Shown here: positions 45,908-56,286 of the stretch, piece by piece
How positions within the stretch are numbered: position 1 is the first letter of the stretch
Layout of the letters: each line of letters opens with the position of its first letter
Source of the DNA: Zhengitettix transpicula
Lineage: Eukaryota > Arthropoda > Insecta > Orthoptera > Tetrigidae
DNA length: 64,000 bases
Assembly (NCBI GenBank): GCA_037074705.1
Contig: CM073596.1
Coordinates: 17,504,501-17,568,500 of the forward strand
Direction of reading: 5' to 3'
Made by a program: the position numbers and the translations under genes
Notes under the pieces: generated by a model
What the model was told of the DNA's origin: nothing
What the model saw: the letters and a program-made list of their open reading frames with translations, nothing else
Databases searched by the model: none

Positions 45908-47251
45908 ATTGGAATACATTTAATGAAACGCAATAATTTAATTGAAACTAAAATAAAAATTAGGGAATTTTCTTAGAAATATAATTTAGTCCTCCTAGAA
46001 CTTAGCACTTCACTGGAACTAATATATTTTAATAGACTATAGTTTTGCTTCAATTTACTAATTTTTTTTTTTCTAAATTGTAAACAAGCAAGCTTCAACT
46101 TAGTCTCAAATAAATCGCTCATAACAGAACTGTTCTCTCCGTGTTATGAATGCAAAATAAATTTGATGTGAAACTAAACAAACATGGAAGCTTATAAAAT
46201 TTAGGCTGAATGACTTAAATATTGGAATATGTAAAACTGGAATATAATCAATTATAACGTGAATCCCTGAAAACAAGAAAAGTCGAAAATCTAAGGTCAC
46301 CTATATTTTTTGGAATGATTAGAAAAATCAGGATAATAATTTAAAAATCCTACCGCAGTTTATTTTTATTAAATTAAATTTTTGATATTACATAAATTGC
46401 ATTTCCATTAAATTCGCTTGATTATTCTCGTATATTTTTTTAAAAATTTATCCTAGACAACGTGTGGTGCAGAAAGAGAGTTACTTTTGTACGCGTTTAA
46501 TTTTGTGGTTCCGAAATTTCGTTAGGTTTTATGCAAACCTCCACCCCAAAATGTATCCGTTGCCTGGCTGCGCTATTAGTGGTTTCCAAATAGCTATTAC
46601 GGTATTTACCTAACGTTGTATACTAAAACGCGCTTCACTTGCATAAATAGAGAGATAGCTGGGTAATGAATATTTAAGGGAAAATTGTACTTTGTTTCTG
46701 TAGCGTGGGCGTGTGGGAGAGGGGGCGGAGGGGAAGAGAGTAGGAAAAATTACAAAACAACCGGCTGCACACTATTGTTCCGCCGGGTTTACCCTCAATT
46801 AGCTGTGTTAATTAACAGCTGACGGGGTAATCGATCCACATTGTTGTATGTGTATTAATTCAGGCAAATAACAGACAGACGGTCAGTGCAGCCTCAGGGT
46901 TTGCAACGAATCCAGATCAGTGCTCATGGGAGGAAATTCCTTTTCATCAGGTTGACGCAAGCAATAAGAACAAACACAACTGGGTTTACGTTTTAAAATT
47001 AATATTTCGGGGGTTCTGATATGATCCACCATAACATCAATTGATGGAAAAAGACCGCCATTCACATTTACGGTCGTTAAGTGAATTAAAGTCGGTCATA
47101 AAACAACTTTTATGAAGAATTTTATTGAACGATACTCCTGTCTCTTTAGAAACTGATTTAAACGACAGCTTACATTTAATTTTCCGGCTTGCAAATTCGC
47201 GCTGGTATCAACCGCAGAGAAAAAAAATCATTCCAGCTCTACTGCAAAGGC
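45908..47251. other. No recognised gene
   Basis: AT-rich to 46650, then more mixed. The minus-strand frames at 46106-46300 and 46883-47065 show no domain. Confidence 0.5.
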
Positions 47252-47436
47252 CTAGTATGTATAAATGTCCTTCAAATTCCTATATTCTTCTTCTTCTTTC
47301 CAGGATTCACCTCTACATCTCAACCTTGGTCTTCCAACACTCCTTTCGCCTAATGGTTTATATTCCAGCCCTTGTTTTGGAAATCTGCCACTAGGCATTC
47401 GCAATACATGCTCTCTCCACCTTTCTTTATACCCTA

Positions 47437-48214
47437 CTAGCTGGGTGCCCGGCGTTGCCCGAGATGTCATTTATCTATAACCCCCGATATGACTCCAATT
47501 TCGGCTGCTTTTGCGCAATTTTTATGTAACGCTACTCGAACCCTAATCATTATAATTAACTCTGAAAAATATTTCTTCAACGCAAATATCTGCCGTGTTT
47601 GCGTGTTCCAAAATTTGCACCCCGCCACCCCTGCATCTGAGGGGTAAATGCCAATTTGAATGTCGTAACTAAACACAGTGACTTCCATAACCTTTGATTT
47701 GACTCCAATCTCGGTTGTATTCGCGTTATTTTACTGTAAAGCATCTCCACCCCAAACCCGAAGGGTGTCCTTTTCACAGGTCGTAGGGGATGAAAATTGT
47801 ATTCAGATAACATTGGTAGAAACACTATCAATAACTTTGACTCCTAAAAATATTTATCCGACTCAAATATCGGCTGTTTTAGTATGTTTAAATATTTCCA
47901 CCCCCGCTTCTGGGGGTGGAAGACGCGTCTCACCCCGACAGTGTTTGTTTCCTGGCCGCAAAGAACACGTGTACGAAATTTGGTGAAAATTGCTCGACTG
48001 GTGTAGATTTGTATTTTATTTAGAAAACGTTTGTATGGGAAATAGAAAAGGGCTGTTTTTAGGGTTTTCCCGGAAATTATTCGATTTTTTCTCGCCTTTT
48101 AAACCTTCCCTAGACCTCCACGAACATTTCAAGACTAAGATAAGATAAATCCGTTCAGCCGTTCTCGAGTTTTAGTGAGACTAACGAACAGCAATTCATT
48201 TTTATATATATAGA
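47437..48214 (-). mobile_element. Helitron family B inserted in the LINE
   Basis: The minus-strand 5' end is TCTATATATATAAAAATGAA (48214 downward). The 3' end has the hairpin GGGCAACGCCGGGC and CTAG (47440-47437), with A and T host bases on the two sides. Its body has family B modules (CCCCAGAAGCGGGGGTGG, TCTACCAATGTTATCTGAAT). It splits LINE coding sequence and so is younger than the LINE. Confidence 0.88.
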
Positions 48215-48345
48215 TAGATTAACTTATCTGTGATCGCCACAACATTTAAGGAAATACTCCTTATTTTATCCATCCTTGTACAACCCTTCACTGCTCTAAG
48301 AAATTTCATTTCAGCTGCCTCTATTTGTTTTGAGCTCTTTATGTT

Positions 48346-48500
48346 TTGGATGAAGTTCTCTAGGGATTCCAACCGTAGTTTTGTAAACACAACGTTTCGA
48401 TGGCACCTGAAGAAGATGGCGGTGCAAGCCATCGAAACGTTGTGTTTACAAAACCACGCTACCCGGTTGGAATTCCGAGAGAACTTCATCCAGTAACTAC
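48346..48500. repeat. Foldback with hammerhead-like centre, inside the LINE
   Basis: Arms of about 60 bp (GGATGAAGTTCTC ... GTTTTGTAAACACAACGTTT on the left and its inverse on the right) flank a centre of about 22 bases. It separates two LINE coding blocks, so it appears to be an insertion. Confidence 0.8.
48407..48438 (+). ncRNA. Hammerhead-like core motif (Penelope-like type)
   Basis: The order is CUGAAGA (48407-48413), one A, GAUGGC (48415-48420), a seven-base loop, GCCAUC (48428-48433), GAAAC (48434-48438). Stem II is six perfect pairs. With the motif at 8218-8246 it shows the same core around a different but still paired stem, which supports a real RNA fold. Cleavage activity is not shown by sequence alone. 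Confidence 0.5.
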
Positions 48501-48652
48501 ACCGGGAAAACCTACGTTCCTTATTCTTTATGTTTTGTTACCATGCAGTCTGACCCATACAACATTGTAGGAACGGCCATCACCTTATAAAATTTAATGT
48601 GTGTTTCTTTTCTAGTTTTACCTTTTAACGTTCTTATTGTCCCACATATCCT

Positions 48653-49285
48653 CTAAAAATTGTATATTTTATTTGTGTTATCTGTATCCTCTTCAAATGT
48701 TGTTTCACATCCTAAATATCGGGAAACCTGTTCGAGTGTTTTCCCTTCTGTGACAATTATTGTTCTTATTGGATTGTTTCCTAAGAACGCCATGGTTTTT
48801 GTTTTCAGGTTATATATTTTACTCCGTTGGTGTAACTTATAAACCGCCGTTTGTAGTTTATCTTCATTATCTTTGATAATAACGTCGTCATCGGCGAATA
48901 GCAACGTGGTTAGACATTCAGACTGTCCCAGTTTTATGCCTAGTGATACTTTATCTTCCTTCCATTTCCTTACCAGGTCATCTATGTGTAACTTAAACAG
49001 AGTTGGTGACATACTGCAACCATACCTTCCGCCTTGATTAATGGTAATTTCTTGGGTCATCTGTTTTCCAGTATCTATCACAGTCGTGGTGTTCCTATAT
49101 AAGCTCTGTGTAACTTGTATTAAATGTTTAGGAAATCCTCTTCTTTCCAGAATTGACCACAACAAATCTCTATTAACACGATCGAATGCTTTTTCATAGT
49201 CCACAAACGCTACATGTGTATAAAAATATAAAAACATCGTCATCTTCGTCTCCTGAAGCCAGCCTGTTCTTCTAATAAAACACAA
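48653..49285 (-). pseudogene. LINE reverse transcriptase domain fragment
   Basis: Contains FVDYEKAFDRVNRDLLW (fingers/palm), NQGGRYGCSMSPTLF (variant of the QG.RQGCPLSP box) and LLFADDDVII, the FADD catalytic box with both aspartates kept. It ends after EQVSRYLGCETTFEED, the usual YLG segment. The fragment is 210 codons long where a complete LINE ORF2 runs to several times that. It starts after a stop and is cut off from the upstream part. The enzyme would have copied the element's RNA at a nicked chromosome site. Clade not assigned. Confidence 0.9.
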
Positions 49286-49390
49286 TCAGAGATAGCCTGG
49301 TAGTAATTATCCTCCTATAAATTTTGTATGCAGTATTAAGGAGACTTATGCCTCTGGGATAGACAATATTTAGAGGATACGAACGGATTA

Positions 49391-50465
49391 CAAAAACATT
49401 TGTTGAGCAGCAAACGTATAATTTTACGCTGTTACAAATAAACGTTTTAATTTTAAATTATATTTCATTTCATAATGAATAGTAGAATACAGAATTCTAA
49501 GCCAATGATTCTGTATGGCACGAAATACGTGGCTCCTGCCGGACACACGACCCAAAAAGAAACGACCACAGTAGGGTGACAAGAGAGACAGATCTAAGCG
49601 TGAAAGGTGTGTAGTATCGTAATCAAGCATTCGTTATTACGGGATAAATCTATACAATAGTCTCCCGGACCACATAACAACTTAAACTATACAAAATTTA
49701 TTTATAAAGAGTTGTAAATCTCTGTTAATTAATGGAGTATATTACTCGCTGAAAAGAGTTCGGATAAAGGAAGGACAGATTAGATCCTCTCTAATCAAAT
49801 TTAACTGCCGACTTATTTTCTTTTTCATGTTCGACGGGATTCCAAGTAAGATTTTCTGCTGGAAACTCCGTCGTATGAAAATTGAAGATTAATTAATATA
49901 CTTATCTTTTCTTTAATTACTAATAACTGTTATATTAATATATTTAACGAAGTTTTAAATTACAATTTTTTTGGAAAGTAAAATGTATGTTTTTAAACGT
50001 TGTAATTGTAATAATTTATTATTTTCATGTAATCTAATATTATGACGTATCCTATTTCCTCGCCCGAGGACTAATGGAATGAATAATAAATCTAAATCTA
50101 TAGTAATGTAGCAGCCGAGAGGCAAAATATCACTTTCAGTTCGCAATGACGTAACTTTTAAGAATATCACTTCAAAGGAAGCTGAATGTTTCAAAGTATA
50201 TTAAGCGGTCAACTTCCCGGCAAAGTTCTGTGATTTGAAACTAGTAATTGAGATACCGAAAGGGGAGGAACTAACAGTATGCTCGTAATTGGACATAATA
50301 TTTTTTTAACTGTCTGTACTGTGAGAGTGTAATTTAATATTACAGCATGCCTGCACATAAAACAGAAACATTTTTAATAGTTGAGTCGTTCGCAACCAAT
50401 TTCAACTGACTCATACATATATGTTAAATGTAAATTTAATTACGAAAGACAAGGAGTTAGTCATA
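49391..50465. other. No recognised gene
   Basis: AT-rich. The minus-strand frames at 49424-49630 and 49955-50194 show no known domain. Confidence 0.5.
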
Positions 50466-51110
50466 AGTTTAATTATTTTATTAAATATTTTATAATAATT
50501 TATAAGTTTTAACTAAACATAAAAAATATTTAATAGATAAATGATGAATTAATTAATTTTAATTTATTTTAACAATAAAATCTCTGATACACAAATTTTA
50601 CAGGTAAATAACGTTGGACTAATACTATAATGACCAACACTACTATTACATTAATTAATTCTAATAGCTCATTTGTTAATTATTTGATTACATATTTCCT
50701 AATTTATAAGTTTTAATTACGTAATTAATTTAACATATAAAATATTTAATAGATAAACGATGAATTAATTAATTTAAATTTATTTTGACATTAAAATAAT
50801 CTCAGATGCATAAATATTACAGGTAAATAACGTTGAATTAATACTACAATGACAAACACTGCTGTTACATTATTTGATGCTAATAATTATTGTATTACAT
50901 ATTTTCTAATAATTTATACGATTTAATTAAACATAAAAATATTTATTAGATAAATGATGAATTAATTAATTTAAATTTATTTTAACAGTAATAAAATTAA
51001 ATCTCAGATAAATAAATATTACAGGTAAATAACGTTGGATTAATTCTATAATGACCAACACTCCTATTACTTTAATTGATGCTAGTAGTTCATTTGTCAG
51101 TATTCATGTC
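50466..51110. repeat. AT-rich tandem array, three units of about 0.2 kb
   Basis: CAGGTAAATAACGTTG recurs at 50601, 50820 and 51022, and GATGAATTAATTAATTT precedes each by about 60-70 bp. Periods are about 219 and 202 bp. The units are diverged by point changes and small indels. Confidence 0.92.
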
Positions 51111-52088
51111 TCCCTTAACGATATATATTTATCTGATATCATTAATTTTTCATATAATTTAAAATTTGCATGTTCCTGACAAAAAAAAATGGATATCACC
51201 GAATAACACAGGTTTTAAAAACAATCACAAAATCAGCAGGTGTTTATTAAATTACTTTCTTGTAATGCGAATTTTCAGATTGACTGGTCTTTGGCCCTTT
51301 CATATATATTGTTATAAAATTAGTATTTTGGAAGAAACGTTGTAATTTTTAAAGTTACGTCTTGTTGCCCGATTTAATTATGTTATTGTATATACCTCAC
51401 TGTCCTATTTAATTTTAATCTCTATCCCTGTAAATAGGACTTGAGGCGCGCCTTTACAAGAGCTTTCCTTGTGGACCCACGACACTCGGAAGCAGCTCCC
51501 CTCCCTCTCCTGTAGGGGTAGTAAAATTCCGGGATGCTGTGTGAGGGATTCAACCATGTCCGCTATCTCTTCTCTCCAGACAGCTCTTACCACCGGAAAA
51601 TCTCCGAGTAATCGCGAGAACAACTTCCTTTCCATCATTTCACCCCCCACCCCCCACCCCCGACACGCAGCTTCACTCGCGGCAAATACCAAATACGATA
51701 TCAGAATCGTCGAAACATATAAATAAAACATGCTGTGCTACAACTGTGTCATGGGGATAACAGTGACACAATGTTCATCTCGGAGTGAGGGAAATAAATT
51801 AACAGAATTATTAAAATAGATATTTAATTACGATATAATCAATACGTCTGGTGAGTTAACAAATAGTGTCGTTTCAACAATACATTATACGATTGTAATG
51901 GAATAATATTAAGTAAAATAACATGGTCATTCATCTCAGCGAATACGTGTTGCGATTAAATGAATCAATTTGAAACATTGCAATCTTTCAGACTTGATAT
52001 TAACATAACGCGTCACTTCCGATTTGTTATCCCGGCGAGATTATTTTTGGGATGGGAAAATATTTCTTTTGTTCTTGAATTAGATCAT
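51111..52088. other. Unassigned, with a doubtful minus-strand frame
   Basis: A 108-codon minus frame (51731-51405) begins with a signal-peptide-like stretch (MFYLYVSTILISYLVFAASE), but its next part is set by a C-run near 51640-51660 and a plus-strand frame overlaps it. I do not call it a gene. Confidence 0.4.
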
Positions 52089-52627
52089 TGTAACCAATAA
52101 CAAAAAACAATATAAATCTGAAAAGTTATATAAATCTATCAAAGTTATAGAAATCTGGCGGTAAACGATATTTTCGTTAAGATTTACAGAATTAAGTTTT
52201 TTGTTTTTACATACCATTTCTTTAGAGATGCTCCGGTTTGTGTACACGCGATTATTTAATTTTTATAGGACGCCATAGCGCTGATTTTATTATCGTCTCA
52301 CTTTCCAACACTTTGGACGCCTTTCTACTTCGCTGTCATACGTATTGTCACGCTCAGTTTGCTGTGGAAAATCTTTAATAGAAAAAATGATGATATTCAG
52401 CCCATACTTTGGTGAATTCGACAACCACAGACTCTTGCCGTGTTCTTAGAACACGCATGAGTTACTCTTTCAAACACTCATACTGCTCTCTGACGCCGAT
52501 TATAGTCTCTGAATTCTCGCGCCAAACAATGCTGTTCTTTACAATGCTCTGGCCTCAACGTTACGTCGCCAATAAATGAAGAAATAATTTCAATGAAACG
52601 TTTCATTGCACATTTGTAATCTGTACA
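52089..52627 (-). mobile_element. LTR-like repeat, family L2 copy
   Basis: Minus strand TGTACAGATTACAAATGTGC ... ATTGGTTACA, 539 bp. It shares the GAACAGCATTGTTTGGCGCG and CAGCAAACTGAGCGTGACAA blocks with 29700-30353. No internal retrotransposon sequence is attached. Confidence 0.65.
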
Positions 52628-53051
52628 GTATATAACACCCCATGACTAGTGTAGTTTTATGAGCCTACGCCATAACTGATCAGCGCTTTTCGGAAAAGTC
52701 GTCATTAATTCTGCAGTCGCGAATTGATCTATTAAGAAATGAATATTTGCAAACGTCCTTTTTCTTTAATTTTGAATGTGTGATAATTTTTAGAAATATA
52801 AGTTTAATTGTTTGTGCGTTAATAAATTAATTTGTTTGTCTATTTTAAAATCTTGATTCTTATTAAAACAATTATTATCATTTTAATATTTAATATTTTA
52901 ATATATAAATGGCTAAAAATTGACGCATTACCGTGGCGATTTAATTGTTCTAATTAGTGATTACTACAAATTGTTTCTCTAATGTGGGGCTTATTTCCTT
53001 TGATTTTATGTGATTACATCAATATATATATATATACATATTGTAATATAT
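52628..53051. other. No recognised gene; short (TA)n at the end
   Basis: AT-rich sequence leading into TATATATATATACATATTG just before the L1 LTR. Confidence 0.5.
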
Positions 53052-54020
53052 TGTAATACCAATTAAACAGGCTATTAAATGTTTTTAATATAATTTAATT
53101 GTTGGCGGTACGGGTGCTTAAAGACGACAATCGCAGCGGGTCTTTCTTTGTTAACAATGGAGACTGGAGACCGCGCGCTTAGAGAACTCAGTCTCCGTCG
53201 ATCCTGGGTCGAGAAAGGACACACAAAAGAGCCTGAGAGATACAACTCAGTAAAGTTTTCTAATCTAAATCATGAATAGGGCTATCCAGGAAGTCCAACG
53301 GCGAGATACAATAGTTTACATAAAACGCAAGTAAACAGATTTGACGGAGAGACTCATAAAATCGCAATTTAGAAGTAGAAGTTTTGCTTCACAAACTGAA
53401 CTAATTTTCGCATAGAGAGACTTCAAGGAGACCTACTGACTGAGGGGCTAATCCAAGTTCCAGGATAGCAGAGATCGAGAGTAACGACCGCGTGTGTTTC
53501 AAAATCTAAAGTGTAGAATCAGTAAATAATGGCCTGTTTAGTGGGTGTTGACTTCAAGCTACAAGAGTCCGAACTGGTACCAGTAGCACTGTCGTGAGTA
53601 AAAAACAGTTATTAATAACTGTAAACGATAATTAAAGGGTATAGTCAGATTTCGTTCGCGTTTTTCTTTTCATTCGTTTTCTTTTATTTCTTGTATTTAA
53701 TATTGTATTCCGTTAACTTCAATGAGTTAGGATTGTTAATACTTTAGTTGTTTAGATTGTATTTGTTCTTACTATCAAACCCAGTGATGACCCTGAGATA
53801 CAGATAAATTCGACGTAGTTGATTGTAAAAATATAATCCTGTATTTTCATAGAACGCCACGAATTAATAAAATAAAATTAAATTATTTGTTTGTTAAATT
53901 GATGGAATTCGGCGTGCAAAGCAGGGCTTTTAATGTGTAATAATCAACAATAATTTTTTAAATCATAATAATTTTGTTAATTATTCCTATTTAATTAAGA
54001 CCACCTTTTAAATCATTACA
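53052..54020 (+). mobile_element. LTR, family L1 copy 9, followed by a primer-site-like segment
   Basis: TGTAATACCAATTAAACAGG ... TTTTAAATCATTACA, 969 bp. The donor GTCGTGAGTAA is at 53593 and the acceptor TATCAAACCCAG at about 53778, followed by TGATGACCCTGAGAT. It is the plus-strand reference for this family. Confidence 0.78.
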
Positions 54021-54118
54021 TAAATTGGCGTCTTCAACGTGTGGCAAACTATCATTAAAATTTTAATTAATTTTTTGTGAAGAATTTCTTTTAATTAAAG
54101 ACGTTTTTAATTATTACA
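54021..54118 (+). other. Primer-binding-site-like segment plus second L1 3' end
   Basis: Directly after the LTR comes TAAA and TTGGCGTCTTCAACGTGTGG, which starts with TGG as a tRNA primer site would. About 75 bp later the last 35-40 bases of the LTR recur and end in TTATTACA at 54118, against a (TA)n run. Confidence 0.6.
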
Positions 54119-54137
54119 ATATATATATATATATATA

Positions 54138-55453
54138 CTTCAGATCTATATAACAATAAAATAAAGTTTCTTCGAAATCGGTTGTTCAATCATCTTGTAA
54201 AACTGATCCAATTCAGCGTTGGTTTACCTGATGCATAAAAACATTAAAGACGTCGATTCAAATTTTTATTATATTAATGTAATATAATCATTTTCGTGCA
54301 AAGTCATCACAATATATTCCTCAAATGAAATTGCTTAGACTAAATCGAAGTCCCAACGAGGGTTAGGTTTAATGAGGAAGTTCTTTGATAATTACGAAAT
54401 TTATACCGCAACAAATATATTATTTTAATTTATATTGTTCGTGCTGGGGTTTTCTCAGTTCTATGCATTCTTACACCGCCTCTCTCAGAACCACCGGAGT
54501 ACTCCAACTCTGGCCTCCCTCAAGTCCCAACAGCCCTCTTCACGAAGCCGCCCAACCAACAAAATGCATTAAAAGGAAGCCTTTCTTTATCTCATAAACG
54601 TCGAGGACCCGCTAACTAGCCGAGTCACTTAAAAGTAATCCCGGAAAAATTATGAAACTCGGAGGAGACATTTGCTGGGCGGATTATCCCCGTCGACAGA
54701 TGGATGGCTGGTTCTTTTCTTTCTAAATATATTCTCAGACGACTATTAAAGTAACTGACAACCATCAGCTCCCAAAATAATGAACCAAATCTAGAGGCTC
54801 TCGCATAACATTAATTAATACTTTCGATGTTGATTTTATTTGACAACTTACGAAACAGCTGATGTGTTTATACCCGTACATTGTTTTAGCTTAAATTTAT
54901 TTCGAACCTATAGCGACGTTTGAGGTTTGATGGAGCTTATTAAATAAGCGTGATTGATTAGTCTTCTAGTAACCCAAAATTTTATTGGCATTGTTAACAA
55001 TGAATAAATAAAACTTGCATGACAAAACTTTTCCTTTCAAGCCCTAATTTTAGTACTTCAATGAAAATAGATATTGTGTATAATTTAATAATAGGTGCTT
55101 GTCGTTCTTTGTGCTATTTTTGTTAATTTATAGTTCCACATTTTTTTTGTCCAGTTTTTTCTGTTGTTATCTAAATGTATTTAAGGCTATTAAATATTTT
55201 ATAATTGTACTATAATCACATTTATATTGTGCAAATAAAGTTTGTGATCCATGGTTCGCATACCATAGCTTTTTTAGTAATTCGTAATTTCATTTATGAC
55301 GTAACCCAATCCTAAACCGTAGACTTATAGAAATAATAAAATGTGTCTACCTATTTATAAAGTCTATGAAACACAATTAAGACAAATCCAACGAATCAGA
55401 AACCGAAGTGACGCGTCATGATAACAGAAAGTCTGAAAGTTTTCAATTTGTAT
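54138..55453. other. No recognised gene
   Basis: AT-rich, with a less AT-rich patch at 54450-54720. A 70-codon frame at 54385-54597 gives no domain. Confidence 0.5.
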
Positions 55454-55576
55454 TGTAATATTCAAATTTATTAGGAAAGTTAACAAAGTGCCAACACGTT
55501 GCGGAGCCAAATTATGTAATATTCAAAATTAAACAGTCAAAGAAACTTAAATCCAAAACGTTGTGGCGCCAAATTA
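55454..55576 (-). repeat. Two tandem units of LTR end plus primer-site-like sequence
   Basis: On the plus strand TGTAATATTCAAA begins at 55454, 55515 and 55577, so units are 61 and 62 bp. On the minus strand each LTR end (GAATATTACATAAT) is followed by TTGGCGCCACAACG or TTGGCTCCGCAACG, a tRNA-primer-like TGG sequence. Confidence 0.75.
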
Positions 55577-56286
55577 TGTAATATTCAAACACATAATAAT
55601 AAAAATACCAATTTATGTGGTATCGAAGTTAATGAAAGGAAAAGATAATTCATAGGATTTTTCCTAGAATTTAAAAAAAATAATTAAAGTTAAAAAAATA
55701 ATTATTTTTTGATATTTCGATTTACTTTAATTTTTTTGTACTTATTTATTTTTTTAAATGAATGCAACACAGCTTTATGTTACTCTTAACCTCAGAGCCA
55801 CTTACTCGGCCTCTAATAATGATAGTGATTTGCAATTGTTTAAGAAGAGTTACCAAAGAATACAAATTAAATTTTACAAAGCGAAAATTGCATAAAATAA
55901 TTAACAAAAAAACTAGACAAATCTGACGGTACTGTTTCTACAAATATTTATTTAGCGATGCTCTGGTACCGTATTGTGCACTCAACAGTTATTTTATTTT
56001 AAATAAAATATTTAATTAACAGGCCATAACACTGATTGCTATATCGTATTACATGACCAACACACACTTTCACTGTGACCACCCTGTGACAGTCCCGTGA
56101 CCACTCCGGTCAGGCTCCCAAAACCATACACTCTGTTTCCGTATTTCATACACTTTTCCGACTATAATCGCGTAGCGACATTTTCAGTCTCTGAATTCTT
56201 GCGTCAAACAATGCTCTGACCTCCATTATTACGCAAAATTAAAGAAAAATATAAATAAAATGTGCATTACAAATTGTTAATCTACA
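55577..56286 (-). mobile_element. LTR, family L2 (710 bp)
   Basis: Minus strand TGTAGATTAACAATTTGTAA ... TTTGAATATTACA, followed by the primer-like TGGCGCC segment. It includes GAGGTCAGAGCATTG, CAAGAATTCAGAGACTG and one unit of the repeat expanded at 45505. It gives the best-defined ends of family L2. Confidence 0.7.

Larger units (their letters stand above)
47252..49390 (-). mobile_element. Non-LTR retrotransposon (LINE), 5' truncated, with two insertions
   Basis: Coding pieces appear in order on the minus strand: GISLLNTAYKIYRRIITTR (near 49340-49300), the reverse transcriptase domain (49285-48653), KFYKVMAVPTMLYGS (near 48600), IEAAEMKFLRAVKGCTRMDK (near 48320) and ERWREHVLRMPSGRFPKQGL then GRPRLR (near 47420-47290). 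This is the order expected of one LINE ORF2 end. A foldback (about 48346-48500) and a complete Helitron B (47437-48214) interrupt it, and several frame changes show it is dead. Confidence 0.85.

Noticed and set aside
51405..51731. 108-codon minus-strand frame with a hydrophobic start
   Set aside because: Part of it translates a C-run, an opposite-strand frame overlaps it, and no splice or start context supports it.
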